Assembly (NCBI GenBank): GCA_963729295.1 | Contig: CAVSNJ010000025.1 | Coordinates: forward strand, 248,001 to 312,000 | DNA: 64,000 bases | Direction: 5' to 3' | From: DATJLY01 sp963729295 | GTDB lineage: Bacteria > Pseudomonadota > Alphaproteobacteria > ATCC43930 > CGMCC-115725 | Part shown: positions 9,178 through 17,303 of the stretch, piece after piece | How the letters are laid out: each line of letters opens with the position of its first letter | Position numbering within the stretch: the stretch's first letter is position 1 | Translations under genes and position numbers: made by a program | Notes under the pieces: model-generated | The model's input: the letters and a program-made list of their open reading frames with translations, nothing else | Told to the model about the DNA's origin: nothing | The model's database searches: none

Positions 9178-10761
9178 TCAGTGCCGGAAATGACGCATCC
9201 CGGTGAAGACCATGGCGATGCCGGCGCGGTCGGCGGCCTCGATCACCTCGTTGTCGCGGATCGAGCCGCCCGGCTGAATGACCGCCGTCGAGCCGGCGGC
9301 AATCGTCGCCTCGAGCCCATCGGCGAACGGAAAGAACGCATCCGACGCGGCGACCGAGCCGCGCGTCGCCGGCTGCGCCAGGCCCGCCGCGCGCGCGGCA
9401 TCTCCGGCCTTCAATGCCGCGATCCGCGCCGCATCGACGCGGCTCATCTGGCCCGCGCCGATGCCGACCGTGGCGCCGTCCTTGGCATAGACGATGGCGT
9501 TCGACTTGACGTGCTTCGCCACGGCGAAAGCGAAGAGGAGATCGCGCGTCTCGGCATCGCTCGGCGCGCGCTTCGTCACGATCTTGAGCTCGCCGGCCTC
9601 GCTACGGCCATTGTCGGCGGTCTGCAACAAATATCCGCCGGCGAGCGAGCGCAGCGTCATCGCGGCTTCGCGCGGATCGGGCATGCCGCCGGTGACGAGG
9701 ACGCGCAGCGCCGATTTACGCGCCAGAATGGCGGCGGCCTCATCGCTCAGGCCCGGCGCGATCAGCACCTCGAGAAAAATCTTCGCCATCGCCTCCGCTG
9801 CGGTCCCATCGAGCGGCCGGTTGACGGCGACGATGCCGCCGAACGCGCTCACCGGATCGCAGGCGAGCGCCTTCGCATAGGCGGTGGCAAGGTCGGACGA
9901 AATCGCGACGCCGCACGGATTGGCGTGCTTGATGATGGCGACCGCCGGCTCGGTGAATTCGGCGACGCAGGCAAATGCCGCGTCCGTGTCGTTGAGGTTG
10001 TTGTAGGAGAGCTCCTTGCCCTGCACCTGGCGCGCCGAAGCGGCGGACGCGCGTTCGGCGCCGGCGAGATAAACCGCTGCCAGTTGATGGGGGTTCTCGC
10101 CATAGCGCAGCAGTTGCGCGCGCTTCGCCGCAAAGACGAGCGTCTCGGGGAACGCCTCGCCTTCCTGCTGCGCGAACCAGTCTGCGATTGCGGCGTCATA
10201 AGCGGCGGTGTGGGCATAGGCCGCGGCGGCAAGCCGCCGGCGCAATGAGATGGTGGTGGCGCCGTTATGCGCAGCCATCTCGCCCAGCACCGTGTCGTAA
10301 TCCGCCGGCGCGGTGACGACGGTGACGAAATCGTGGTTCTTGGCGGCCGCGCGAATGAGCGCAGGACCGCCGATATCGATGTTCTCGATGCACTCGGCGA
10401 AGGGCGCGCCGCGCGCCACCGTGGCGGCGAAGGGATAGAGGTTGACGACGACGAGATCGATATGGCCGATGCCGTGGTCGGCGAGCGCCGCCTCGTGCCG
10501 CGGCAGGTCGCGCCGCGCCAAAATGGCGCCATGGATCGCCGGATGCAGCGTCTTCACCCGACCGTCGAGCATCTCGGGAAAGCCGGTAACGGAGGCGACG
10601 TCCAGAACCGCGATCCCCGCCTCGGCGATCGTGCCTGCCGTGCCGCCGGTCGACACGAGACCGACGCCCGCATCGGCCAGCGCGCGGGCAAAAGGTATGA
10701 GGCCGGTCTTGTCGGAGACGGAGATGAGCGCCCGCGCGATCGGGCGGGAGGCGTCAGGCAT
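9178..10761 (-). CDS. purH: Bifunctional AICAR formyltransferase / IMP cyclohydrolase
   Basis: Catalyses the last two steps of de novo IMP synthesis: formylation of AICAR with 10-formyl-THF, then ring closure. It has 527 residues, normal for PurH. The N-terminal MGS-like cyclohydrolase domain begins RALISVSDKTGL and contains LVSTGGTA, followed by TLHPAIHGAILARRD (about 71-85). The formyltransferase half carries YGENPHQ (about 220-226) and the catalytic KHANPCG (about 278-284). It is the last gene of a leftward run rsmB-rpe-purH with short gaps (61 and 48 bases), probably one transcript. Confidence 0.97.
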   Translation of the reverse strand: MPDASRPIARALISVSDKTGLIPFARALADAGVGLVSTGGTAGTIAEAGIAVLDVASVTGFPEMLDGRVKTLHPAIHGAILARRDLPRHEAALADHGIGHIDLVVVNLYPFAATVARGAPFAECIENIDIGGPALIRAAAKNHDFVTVVTAPADYDTVLGEMAAHNGATTISLRRRLAAAAYAHTAAYDAAIADWFAQQEGEAFPETLVFAAKRAQLLRYGENPHQLAAVYLAGAERASAASARQVQGKELSYNNLNDTDAAFACVAEFTEPAVAIIKHANPCGVAISSDLATAYAKALACDPVSAFGGIVAVNRPLDGTAAEAMAKIFLEVLIAPGLSDEAAAILARKSALRVLVTGGMPDPREAAMTLRSLAGGYLLQTADNGRSEAGELKIVTKRAPSDAETRDLLFAFAVAKHVKSNAIVYAKDGATVGIGAGQMSRVDAARIAALKAGDAARAAGLAQPATRGSVAASDAFFPFADGLEATIAAGSTAVIQPGGSIRDNEVIEAADRAGIAMVFTGMRHFRH

Positions 10762-10809
10762 CGCTTGCGGACGATAGGGGGCGCGGGATCGGCGATCAAG
10801 CGCCCGCGC

Positions 10810-11472
10810 TCAGGCGCCGCGCAGCCGCCTTATGTTGTCGGCATAGGATTTGGCGCCGCCGCGAAAGCTCGCCGTGCCGGCAACGAGCACGTCGGCGCCG
10901 GCTTTGACGGCAAGCCGCGCGGTGTCGTCGTTGATGCCGCCATCGACCTCGAGATCGACGCTGCGTGTCCCCGCATCGATGCGGCGGCGCACCGCCGCCA
11001 CCTTGCCGAGCTGCGAGGCGATGAAACTCTGGCCGCCGAAGCCGGGATTGACCGTCATCACCAGCACGAGATCGACCGCGTCGAGCACGTAATCGACCGC
11101 ATCCACCGGCGTTGCGGGATTGAGCGCGACGCCGGCGCGCTTGCCGAGGGATTTGACGAGCTCGATCGTGCGGTGGAGATGCGGCCCCGCCTCGGGATGG
11201 ACGGTGATGATGTCGGCCCCGGCGCCGGCGAACGCCTCGACATAAGGATCGACCGGCGAGATCATCAGATGCACGTCGAAGGTGAGCGCGGTGAGCGGCC
11301 GCAGCGCCTTCACCACCGCCGGGCCGATCGTGATGTTCGGCACGAAGTGGCCGTCCATCACGTCGATATGGATGTAGTCGGCGCCGGCCGCCGCGATCGC
11401 GCGCACTTCCTCGCCGAGCCGGGAGAAATCGGCCGACAGAATCGATGGCGCGATCCGCGTTTTCTGCTGCAT
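10810..11472 (-). CDS. rpe: Ribulose-phosphate 3-epimerase
   Basis: Interconverts ribulose 5-phosphate and xylulose 5-phosphate in the pentose phosphate pathway and Calvin cycle. It has 220 residues, the usual length. The TIM-barrel signatures are present in order: APSILSADFSRLG at the N-terminus, HIDVMDGHFVPN with the metal-binding His and Asp, VMTVNPGFGGQSF, and the phosphate-binding EVDGGIN and AGTASFRG segments. It sits between rsmB and purH on the same strand. No other Calvin-cycle genes are nearby, so a general carbon-metabolism role is assumed. Confidence 0.96.
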   Translation of the reverse strand: MQQKTRIAPSILSADFSRLGEEVRAIAAAGADYIHIDVMDGHFVPNITIGPAVVKALRPLTALTFDVHLMISPVDPYVEAFAGAGADIITVHPEAGPHLHRTIELVKSLGKRAGVALNPATPVDAVDYVLDAVDLVLVMTVNPGFGGQSFIASQLGKVAAVRRRIDAGTRSVDLEVDGGINDDTARLAVKAGADVLVAGTASFRGGAKSYADNIRRLRGA

Positions 11473-11534
11473 ATGGCCTTGCTAACAAGTAAATCCCGCC
11501 GCCGCAACCGCGGCCGGCGCCAAAATTCGCGGGC

Positions 11535-12848
11535 TCAGCCCGTGCGCACGAGTTGCGCGGCGTAGAACCCGTCGAGCCCCTCGAACGCGGCGAGATGACA
11601 GGGGAGCGTCCGCAGATCGCCGTCTTCCGTCACGCATTCGCCGAGTCCGCCGATCTCCGTGGGATCGACCGGTTGGCGCTTCAGCGGCACGCCGCGCGAG
11701 AGGAGCCGCGTCACGTGCTGCACTCCTTCCTGCGGCTCGAGCGAGCAGACGCAGAAGACGAGCATGCCACCAGGCGCCAGCATCTCGACCGACGCGGCGA
11801 GGAGACGCTCCTGCACCGCCGCGAGCCGCGCGACATCGTCGCCGCTCTTCAAGTGCGGCACGTCGGGATGGCGCCTGATCGCGCCCGTGGCCGTGCAGGG
11901 TGCATCGAGCAGCACGAAGCGCGCAGGCTCGGGCGGCCGCCACACCGACGCGTCGGCGACGAGGCATTCGGCATTGAGCGAGAGACGCGCGAGATTGGCG
12001 TGGAGACGCTCGACGCGCCGCGGCGAGCGGTCGATCGCGGTGACGTGCGCGCCCGCTGCGGCGAGCTGCGCCGTCTTGCCGCCAGGCGCGGCGCACAGAT
12101 CGATGACACGCTGGCCCGCGAGATTGGGGAAGAGCCGCGCCGGCAGCGCCGCCGCCGCGTCCTGCACCCACCAGGCGCCGTCGCCATAGCCGGGGAGCGA
12201 CGTGATCGCGCCGCCGGCGCTGCGCCGCAGCGTGCCGGTCGGCAGCAGCACGGCCTCGAGCGCCTGGCGCCAGTGCTCGACATCGCCATGCACCGTCAAG
12301 TCGAGCGGCGCCTCCTTCAGGTGGGCGAGCGCGATCGCGCGCGTGGTCGCCTCGCCGTAAGCCTCGCCCCAGGCGCGCCACAGCCAGGTTGGCGTGTTGA
12401 GGCGCACGGCGTCCTGCTCGGCGGCAAGCCCCGCGCCTTCTTGCGACAAGCGGCGCAGCACCGCGTTGACGAGCCCTTTGTGCGAAACGAAGCCGCGCAC
12501 CTCGGCAAGGTCGACGCTCGTTGCGACCGCGGCATGGGGCGGCGTGCGCAGGAACAGGAGCTGCGCGATGCCGAGCCGTAGGATGTCGTGCACCGGCGCC
12601 GCACGTGGCGGCAGCGGCGTATTGAGGCAATGCGCGATCAGCGCATCGATCTGACCGAGACGGCGCAGCACCATGGCGACGAGGAGCCGGGCGAACGCGC
12701 GATCGCGCGCCGGCAGCCCCGCCATCTCGCCATTTTCCTCGATCGCATCGTCGAGCGGACGCCTGCGGCGCAGAACCGCGCCGATCAGATCGATTGCGAC
12801 GCTGCGGGCGGTCGGAGGCGCGGACGTTGCGGAAAAATGTGCGGGCAC
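11535..12848 (-). CDS. rsmB: 16S rRNA (cytosine-967-C5)-methyltransferase RsmB/Fmu-type
   Basis: Transfers a methyl group from SAM to C5 of a 16S rRNA cytosine (C967 in E. coli). It has 437 residues and starts with GTG at 12848. The N-terminal 140 residues form the NusB-like helical RNA-binding domain (HDILRLGIAQLLFL, GLVNAVLRR). The methyltransferase domain carries the SAM motif DLCAAPGGKT (about 250-259), DAPCTATG with the motif IV Cys (about 318), and the VCSLEPQEG motif VI with the catalytic Cys (about 368). It leads the rsmB-rpe-purH run and is divergent from the SDHAF4-like gene, with about 137 bases between them. Confidence 0.93.
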   Translation of the reverse strand: MPAHFSATSAPPTARSVAIDLIGAVLRRRRPLDDAIEENGEMAGLPARDRAFARLLVAMVLRRLGQIDALIAHCLNTPLPPRAAPVHDILRLGIAQLLFLRTPPHAAVATSVDLAEVRGFVSHKGLVNAVLRRLSQEGAGLAAEQDAVRLNTPTWLWRAWGEAYGEATTRAIALAHLKEAPLDLTVHGDVEHWRQALEAVLLPTGTLRRSAGGAITSLPGYGDGAWWVQDAAAALPARLFPNLAGQRVIDLCAAPGGKTAQLAAAGAHVTAIDRSPRRVERLHANLARLSLNAECLVADASVWRPPEPARFVLLDAPCTATGAIRRHPDVPHLKSGDDVARLAAVQERLLAASVEMLAPGGMLVFCVCSLEPQEGVQHVTRLLSRGVPLKRQPVDPTEIGGLGECVTEDGDLRTLPCHLAAFEGLDGFYAAQLVRTG

Positions 12849-12985
12849 CGGTCGATCCCAAAAGCCGCGTTAACTCGTGGGTTTGCAAACGCCGTTGGTT
12901 GACCATCGTTCCAGGTCCCGGCAAGGCTCGCACGGCGCGCCCGACGGGTCTAGGCAAGGCGTTGGCGGCGCGCCATATTTCGCAC

Positions 12986-13147
12986 ATGAGCAACGTTCGC
13001 GACAGCGGCCGCAAAGAGGCGCCGAAGGGAGCGCCGGACGAAGGCCCGAAGCGCGCGCCGGAGCAGCGCGAGATCGGCGGTCCGAGGGGGCCGGAGCCGA
13101 CCCGCTACGGCGATTGGGAACAGAACGGGCGCTGCACCGACTTTTGA
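12986..13147 (+). CDS. DUF1674 / SDHAF4-like succinate dehydrogenase assembly protein
   Basis: A 53-residue protein whose C-terminus, EIGGPRGPEPTRYGDWE followed by NGRCTDF, is the hallmark of the DUF1674 family. The mitochondrial member (SDHAF4) helps assemble the flavinated SdhA subunit with SdhB; the same role in bacteria is inference. The start at 12986 removes an upstream extension that overlaps the rsmB promoter side. The N-terminal half is a charged, probably disordered tail. It lies divergent from rsmB and 6 bases before the convergent reductase stop. DUF1674 genes are typical of Alphaproteobacteria. Confidence 0.88.
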   Translation: MSNVRDSGRKEAPKGAPDEGPKRAPEQREIGGPRGPEPTRYGDWEQNGRCTDF

Positions 13148-13153
13148 CACCGC

Positions 13154-14077
13154 TCACCCGCGCGCGAGCCGCGCCTCGTGCACTTCGAGATTGGTAAGGG
13201 CCGCCGCAAGAAGCGGCACCGCGACGCCTTGCGCCGCGCCCCGGCGCACCATGTCGCCGACGATGTGATCGCCCTCGGTGCGCCGCCCGGCGACCATGTC
13301 GCGCATAGTCGAGGCGGCAAAGGGCGAGCCGCGCGTCGTCAGAAGCGTGCGCGACTGCGCCATCGCCGCGGCCGCCGGTGCGTGGCCCGCGGACGTAGCG
13401 ACGGCGGCGCATTCCTCGAGCGCGCGGAGCGCGAACGCCTCGCCCGACGGCGCCGCCATCATCTCGCCGACCGTGGCGCGCGTCAGCGTCGTCGCCGCCG
13501 CGAGCGCCGCGAGCATGACGAATTTCTCCCACATCGCCTGGAGTATCGAGAGCGGAATGACGGCCTTCACTTTGGTGCGGGCGAATTGCGCGAGGAGCGC
13601 CTCTGCGCGGGCGCTCGGTTCGCCCGAAAGCTCGCCGAACGAGATCGCGTGCAGCTCGCCGATATGGCGTACCACGCCTTCCTCGTCGAGCGTCGCGCCG
13701 ATATAGCAGGCGCCGCCCATCACCCGGTCGCGGCCAAGCGCGTCGGCGAGCGCGTCGATGTGCCGGAGCCCGTTCAGCATCGGCACGACCGCCCCGTCCT
13801 TCGCCACGAACGGGCCGATCGCCGCGATCGCGGAGCCGAGGTCGTAGGACTTGCATGACAAGAGCACGATGTCGAAGGGATCGGCCGGGGCGCCGGCGGC
13901 GAGCGTCTTCGGAGAGAGCGCGATGTCGCCCGCGGCGCTCTTGACCCGGAGGCCTTTCGCGTCAAGCTCGTCCTTGCGCCGGCCGCGCACGAGAAAGGTG
14001 ACGTCGGCGCCCGCCTCCGCGAGACGGCCGCCGAAATATCCGCCGATCGCGCCGGCGCCGAGGACGAGAATGCGCAT
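13154..14077 (-). CDS. 2-dehydropantoate 2-reductase (ApbA/PanE family)
   Basis: An NADPH-dependent ketopantoate-reductase-family oxidoreductase of 307 residues. It starts MRILVLGAGAIGGYFGGRL, a textbook Rossmann GxGxxG at residues 7-12, which fixes the start at 14077. Other family signatures are LLSCKSYD with the catalytic Lys in the N-domain, NGLRH after the nucleotide domain, and WEKFVML in the helical C-domain. Many genomes carry several PanE paralogues outside pantothenate synthesis, and no pan genes are nearby, so the true substrate may be another 2-oxoacid. It is divergent from the aldo/keto reductase gene, with only 37 bases between the starts. Confidence 0.88.
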   Translation of the reverse strand: MRILVLGAGAIGGYFGGRLAEAGADVTFLVRGRRKDELDAKGLRVKSAAGDIALSPKTLAAGAPADPFDIVLLSCKSYDLGSAIAAIGPFVAKDGAVVPMLNGLRHIDALADALGRDRVMGGACYIGATLDEEGVVRHIGELHAISFGELSGEPSARAEALLAQFARTKVKAVIPLSILQAMWEKFVMLAALAAATTLTRATVGEMMAAPSGEAFALRALEECAAVATSAGHAPAAAAMAQSRTLLTTRGSPFAASTMRDMVAGRRTEGDHIVGDMVRRGAAQGVAVPLLAAALTNLEVHEARLARG

Positions 14078-14114
14078 AGGTCCGCCGTTCAATTCGATGC
14101 GGGGAAGATCGTCG

Positions 14115-14942
14115 ATGAAGCATATCGCTGTCAAAGGCGCAAGCGTGCCGGCGCTGGGGCTCGGCACGTGGGCCTTGAGCGGGAAAGCGTGCTACGAGGC
14201 CGTGCGCGCGGCGCTCGACTTGGGATATCGCCACATCGATACGGCCGAGATGTACGCCAACGCCGAGGACGTTGGCCGGGCCATCCGCGAGTGCGGCATC
14301 CCGCGCAGCGAGATTTTCCTAACGACGAAGGTGCCCCCGGGAAAGCTCCGCGCGCGCGACGCCAAGCGGTCGGCGGAGGACAGCTTGCGGCGTCTCGGCC
14401 TCTCTTATGTCGATCTGCTGCTCGTGCATTGGCCCTCGAGCGAGGCGCCGCTCGGCGAGACGCTCGGCGCCTTCGCCGAGCTCAAGGCCGCCGGCAAGAC
14501 GCGCTTCATCGGCGTCAGCAATTTCAACGTGCCGCTTCTCACCGAGGCGACCGAGCGGCACGGCGCCGATCTTCTGTGCAACCAGGTCGAATATCACCCG
14601 TATCTGTCGCAGCGGCCCGTGCTCGAAGCGGTGCGGGGCCACGGCATGATGCTGACGGCCTATGCGCCGGTGGCCCAGGGACGTGCGGCCGATGATGCGG
14701 AGCTGCGCGCGATCGGCCAGAAATACGGCAAGAGCGGCGCGCAGGTCTCGCTGCGCTGGCTCATCGAGCAGGATCGCGTCGCCGCCATCCCGAAGGCCGC
14801 GAGCCGCGCGCATCTCGCGGCCAATATCGATATCTTCGATTTCGAGCTCGACGCCGACGACCGCGTCCGGATCGACAGACTGCAGGGCGGCAGGCGGCTC
14901 CTCGACCCGGCCGGCTGGTCGCCCGACTGGGACCGCGCCTAG
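14115..14942 (+). CDS. Aldo/keto reductase
   Basis: An NADPH-dependent reductase of aldehydes or ketones with 275 residues. The canonical tetrad is visible: Asp42 and Tyr47 in YRHIDTAEMY, Lys72 in LTTKVPPG and His105 in LLLVHWPS. The NADPH-binding C-terminal region includes IPKAASRAHLAANIDIFDF. Its size and motifs match the 2,5-diketo-gluconate reductase-like (AKR5-type) group, but the substrate is not determinable. The ATG at 14115 is favoured because the family starts here; the upstream frame overlaps the divergent reductase. Its stop TAG lies in a CTAG shared with the convergent next gene. Confidence 0.92.
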   Translation: MKHIAVKGASVPALGLGTWALSGKACYEAVRAALDLGYRHIDTAEMYANAEDVGRAIRECGIPRSEIFLTTKVPPGKLRARDAKRSAEDSLRRLGLSYVDLLLVHWPSSEAPLGETLGAFAELKAAGKTRFIGVSNFNVPLLTEATERHGADLLCNQVEYHPYLSQRPVLEAVRGHGMMLTAYAPVAQGRAADDAELRAIGQKYGKSGAQVSLRWLIEQDRVAAIPKAASRAHLAANIDIFDFELDADDRVRIDRLQGGRRLLDPAGWSPDWDRA

Positions 14943-15379
14943 CCCGCGCTTTCTGTCTCGAGCTTCTCGACGAGGCTCGGCAGCACGCGCAAGTCGAAGC
15001 CTTTGACCGCGCCCTCGGCGACGATCTTCAGCGGGCTGTCGCGGTCGTAGAGCGCGCGCGAGGCGGCCCACAGGAGATAGGAGCGCGTGCCGCTCCGGCA
15101 ATGGGCGAGGACCTTGTGGCGCCCGCGCAGCACGGCCTTCTGGTGCGCCACGACGTCGCGGCGGGAGATCGTGTTGGTCAGCACCGGAATGTAATAATAC
15201 TCCATGCCGTGCTTCGCCGCTTCGGCGGCCGCTTCCTCGTGGCCGAGCTGGCCGGGCTCCTCGCCGTCCGGACGATTGTTGATGATCGTGCCGTAGCCGT
15301 CCTTGGCGAGCGCCGCGATGTCCTCGCGCGTGATCTGTCCGGCCACGCTCAGGGAGTCGGTGATCGACGTCGGCTGCAT
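14939..15379 (-). CDS. TIGR01244-family (DUF442) sulfur transferase / phosphatase-like protein
   Basis: A protein of 146 residues. The start at 15379 is decided by the ribosome site: AAGGAGG lies 6 bases before this ATG but directly abuts the alternative ATG at 15385. The active-site loop LAHCRSGTRS (Cys about 94) resembles the dual-specificity phosphatase/rhodanese type found in TIGR01244 proteins and in the N-terminal domain of Blh. TIINNRPDGEEPGQ (about 31-44) is a second family signature. Members are linked to sulfide and persulfide handling, but a phosphatase role has also been proposed; no sulfur genes are adjacent. The stop overlaps that of the aldo/keto reductase in CTAG (14939-14942). 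Confidence 0.87.
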   Translation of the reverse strand: MQPTSITDSLSVAGQITREDIAALAKDGYGTIINNRPDGEEPGQLGHEEAAAEAAKHGMEYYYIPVLTNTISRRDVVAHQKAVLRGRHKVLAHCRSGTRSYLLWAASRALYDRDSPLKIVAEGAVKGFDLRVLPSLVEKLETESAG

Positions 15380-15563
15380 GCGCATCCTCCTTCGTATCTC
15401 CCCCTTCTTAGCATGGCGGCGACCGGAACGGGAGTTCACCGGGCCGCCGTTTCGGCGTAGACTGAGCGCCATGCCGGAGCGGCCGGGCAACGCCGCTCCA
15501 CATGGTGGGGCGGCCTCGGCCGCGTGGGCGAGCGCCGCTCTCGATCAGAGCGAGGAGGCGCTC

Positions 15564-15995
15564 ATGAATGTCGAGGCGATTCTCAAAGCGAAGGGGCGCG
15601 CGGTCGTGACGATCGCGCCCGAGGCGGGCATTGCCGAAGCGGTCGAGCTGATGCGGCGCAAGGGGATCGGCGCCGTCGTGGTGAGCGAGGATGGCGTCCG
15701 CGTCGGCGGCATACTGTCGGAGCGCGACGTCGTTCATGCGCTCGCCGAACAGGGCGCGACGACGCTCGAGCTCAAGGTCTCGGCGCTGATGACGCGGCAC
15801 GTCTATTCGTGCCGGCCGGACGACACAGTTGCGGACCTCATGGCCGAGATGACGACCCGCCGCATCCGCCATCTGCCGGTCGTCGAGAACGGACGGTTGA
15901 GCGGCATCGTCAGCATCGGCAACGTCGTCAAGAACCGGCTCGACGAGGTCGAATCCGAGGCGAGCTCGCTGCGCCAGTTCATCACCAGCGCCTGA
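15564..15995 (+). CDS. CBS-domain pair protein
   Basis: A small stand-alone cytoplasmic protein of 143 residues with two CBS motifs (about 8-65 and 75-130). The second has the characteristic HLPVVENGRLSGIVSIGNVV pattern. CBS pairs bind adenosyl ligands such as AMP, ATP or SAM and sense energy state. The start at 15564 is set by AGGAGG six bases upstream; the longer frame has no family match. Short CBS proteins of this kind are common in Alphaproteobacteria, with roles mostly untested. A strong hairpin follows three bases after the stop. Confidence 0.9.
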   Translation: MNVEAILKAKGRAVVTIAPEAGIAEAVELMRRKGIGAVVVSEDGVRVGGILSERDVVHALAEQGATTLELKVSALMTRHVYSCRPDDTVADLMAEMTTRRIRHLPVVENGRLSGIVSIGNVVKNRLDEVESEASSLRQFITSA

Positions 15996-15998
15996 AGG

Positions 15999-16026
15999 GG
16001 CGGCGAACGCCATTCCGTTCGCCGCC
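15999..16026 (+). terminator. Hairpin terminator after the CBS gene
   Basis: GGCGGCGAACG (15999-16009) pairs perfectly over 11 bases with CGTTCGCCGCC (16016-16026) around a 6-base loop. No T-run follows. A second stem, GGAGGCCG (16041) with CGGCCTCC (16058), overlaps the 3' end of the convergent gene and may serve that one. Confidence 0.65.
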
Positions 16027-16048
16027 GGCGATCATGCGGCGGAGGCCG

Positions 16049-16453
16049 CTAGGCTGTCGGCCTCCCGAAGTTCTTTGCATCGAGGCAGATGGTGCGAAGA
16101 GCGGTATCCTCCGCCACCTTGGTGAGCGCGGCGTCTGCGGCGCGGTATTCGATCACCTCCTCGAGCGTTCTGCGCAAGAGGTCGGCCGGTGTCGTCTGGC
16201 TTTGCAGGAGGCCGACGAAGCTGTTGGCGGCCGAGTCGGCGGCCCGGCTCAAGAGCGCCTTGGCGAGGCCGAAATTCCTTCGTTCATCCAATCTTGGCGC
16301 CGACACGATGCGCGGGCTCTCGGCCGGCGGTGACGGCTTCTCGGCCTTTGCCGCGGCCTGATCTTCGGACGGCAATTTGTCCTCGTATCCCGGCTGGGAG
16401 CCGGCGCGGGAAAGGTCGGGGCCATTCTGGAAAATGGAACTGAGTTTATTCAT
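16049..16453 (-). CDS. Hypothetical protein next to bactofilin
   Basis: A 134-residue protein not recognised. The N-terminal 55 residues are polar and Pro/Ser/Ala-rich, probably disordered. The C-terminal 75 residues look helical (NFGLAKALLSRAADSAANSF, LLRRTLEEVIEYRAAD). There is no signal peptide or membrane segment. A ribosome site (AAGGAAGTTCCG) precedes the ATG. It follows the bactofilin gene by 73 bases on the same strand, so cotranscription is likely and a role in the same cytoskeletal or envelope process is possible, but that is context only. Confidence 0.7.
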   Translation of the reverse strand: MNKLSSIFQNGPDLSRAGSQPGYEDKLPSEDQAAAKAEKPSPPAESPRIVSAPRLDERRNFGLAKALLSRAADSAANSFVGLLQSQTTPADLLRRTLEEVIEYRAADAALTKVAEDTALRTICLDAKNFGRPTA

Positions 16454-16526
16454 CGGAACTTCCTTCGTGTGACAACCACCGCACCGGCGCTCGATATGCG
16501 CCGATGCAACTCGGACTTACTGTTAT

Positions 16527-16952
16527 CTAGGCGGTTCGAACCAAGCTCGGCTTGGCCGCCCCTTCTTTCTTGACGTCGCCCGACAGATCCCCGCCCGCCT
16601 CGATTTCGATCTGGTTGTACCGAACCTTTGCCGCCAATTCGCCGGAGCTGCGCAGCGCCAACTGGCCGGTCACGGTCAATTCGCCTTCGAAGCGCCCGCG
16701 AATTTCCGCGTTCTCGACATTGGCTGTGCCGACATAGAGGCCGCCCTTGGCGATCTGCATTTCTCGGCACCCGGCGATATCGGCTCTCACGGTGCCCTCG
16801 ACGATGAGAATGTCGCAGGAGGTGATCTCGCCCCGGACCGTGATGTCTTTGCCGACGACAAGCTTGCGCGGCTGCGAATCGTCGTTGACCCTTGCGACGC
16901 GCGACGGCCCATCCGGGATGCGCGTCTTTGCTTCCTCGATTAGATTCTTCAT
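16527..16952 (-). CDS. Bactofilin-family polymer-forming protein
   Basis: A 141-residue bactofilin (DUF583). The core has the right-handed beta-helix rhythm of short Val/Ile strands separated by Gly turns: VVGKDITVRGEITSCDILIV, GTVRADIAGCREMQIAKGG, GTANVENAEIRGRFEGELTV. Flanking N- and C-terminal tails are disordered. Bactofilins assemble without nucleotide into filaments at the membrane and position cell-wall or polar machinery. The ATG at 16952 is preferred over the GTG at 16964 because GAGGAG precedes it at normal spacing. The following gene may be a partner. Confidence 0.93.
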   Translation of the reverse strand: MKNLIEEAKTRIPDGPSRVARVNDDSQPRKLVVGKDITVRGEITSCDILIVEGTVRADIAGCREMQIAKGGLYVGTANVENAEIRGRFEGELTVTGQLALRSSGELAAKVRYNQIEIEAGGDLSGDVKKEGAAKPSLVRTA

Positions 16953-17113
16953 CGCACTCCTCACGTGACGATTGCATTGAGGCTATGCGAATTACGGCGC
17001 GGAGGGCGGGGCAAATTTGCGGCAGCGCGGAGGACCGGGCGGCGCAATTTTCCGGAAATCCGACGCAATCTTGAACTCGCCGCGAGCCCGCCTTAGGCTT
17101 CGAGCCTCGGGAT

Positions 17114-17187
17114 GCGGGTGTAGCTCAATGGTAGAGCAGAAGCTTCCCAAGCTTACGACGAGGGTTCGATTCCCTTCACCCGCTCCA
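17114..17187 (+). tRNA. tRNA-Gly (anticodon CCC), CCA encoded
   Basis: Acceptor GCGGGTG (17114-17120) pairs with CACCCGC. The D-arm is GCTC/GAGC, and the anticodon loop TTCCCAA gives CCC. The T-arm is GAGGG with TTCGATT and CCCTT, the discriminator is T, and CCA is encoded at 17185-17187. The last anticodon-stem pair is a G-A mismatch. The anticodon reads GGG glycine codons. Confidence 0.95.
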
Positions 17188-17303
17188 CTCCGCTCGACGA
17201 TCTGCTGATCCATTGGGCGCTGCGTGCTGCGGGATGGTATTTCCGCGCCCTGCCGCACCTCCCTTGGAACCGGGCGCTCGAAAAGCGCCTGGCGCGCGGG
17301 CTG

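Noticed and set aside
17017..17208. Open frame reading GCSSMVEQKLPKLTTRVRF, and antisense frame 16992-18071 with a similar match
   Set aside because: Both are translations of the tRNA-Gly gene on either strand, a well-known source of false proteins.
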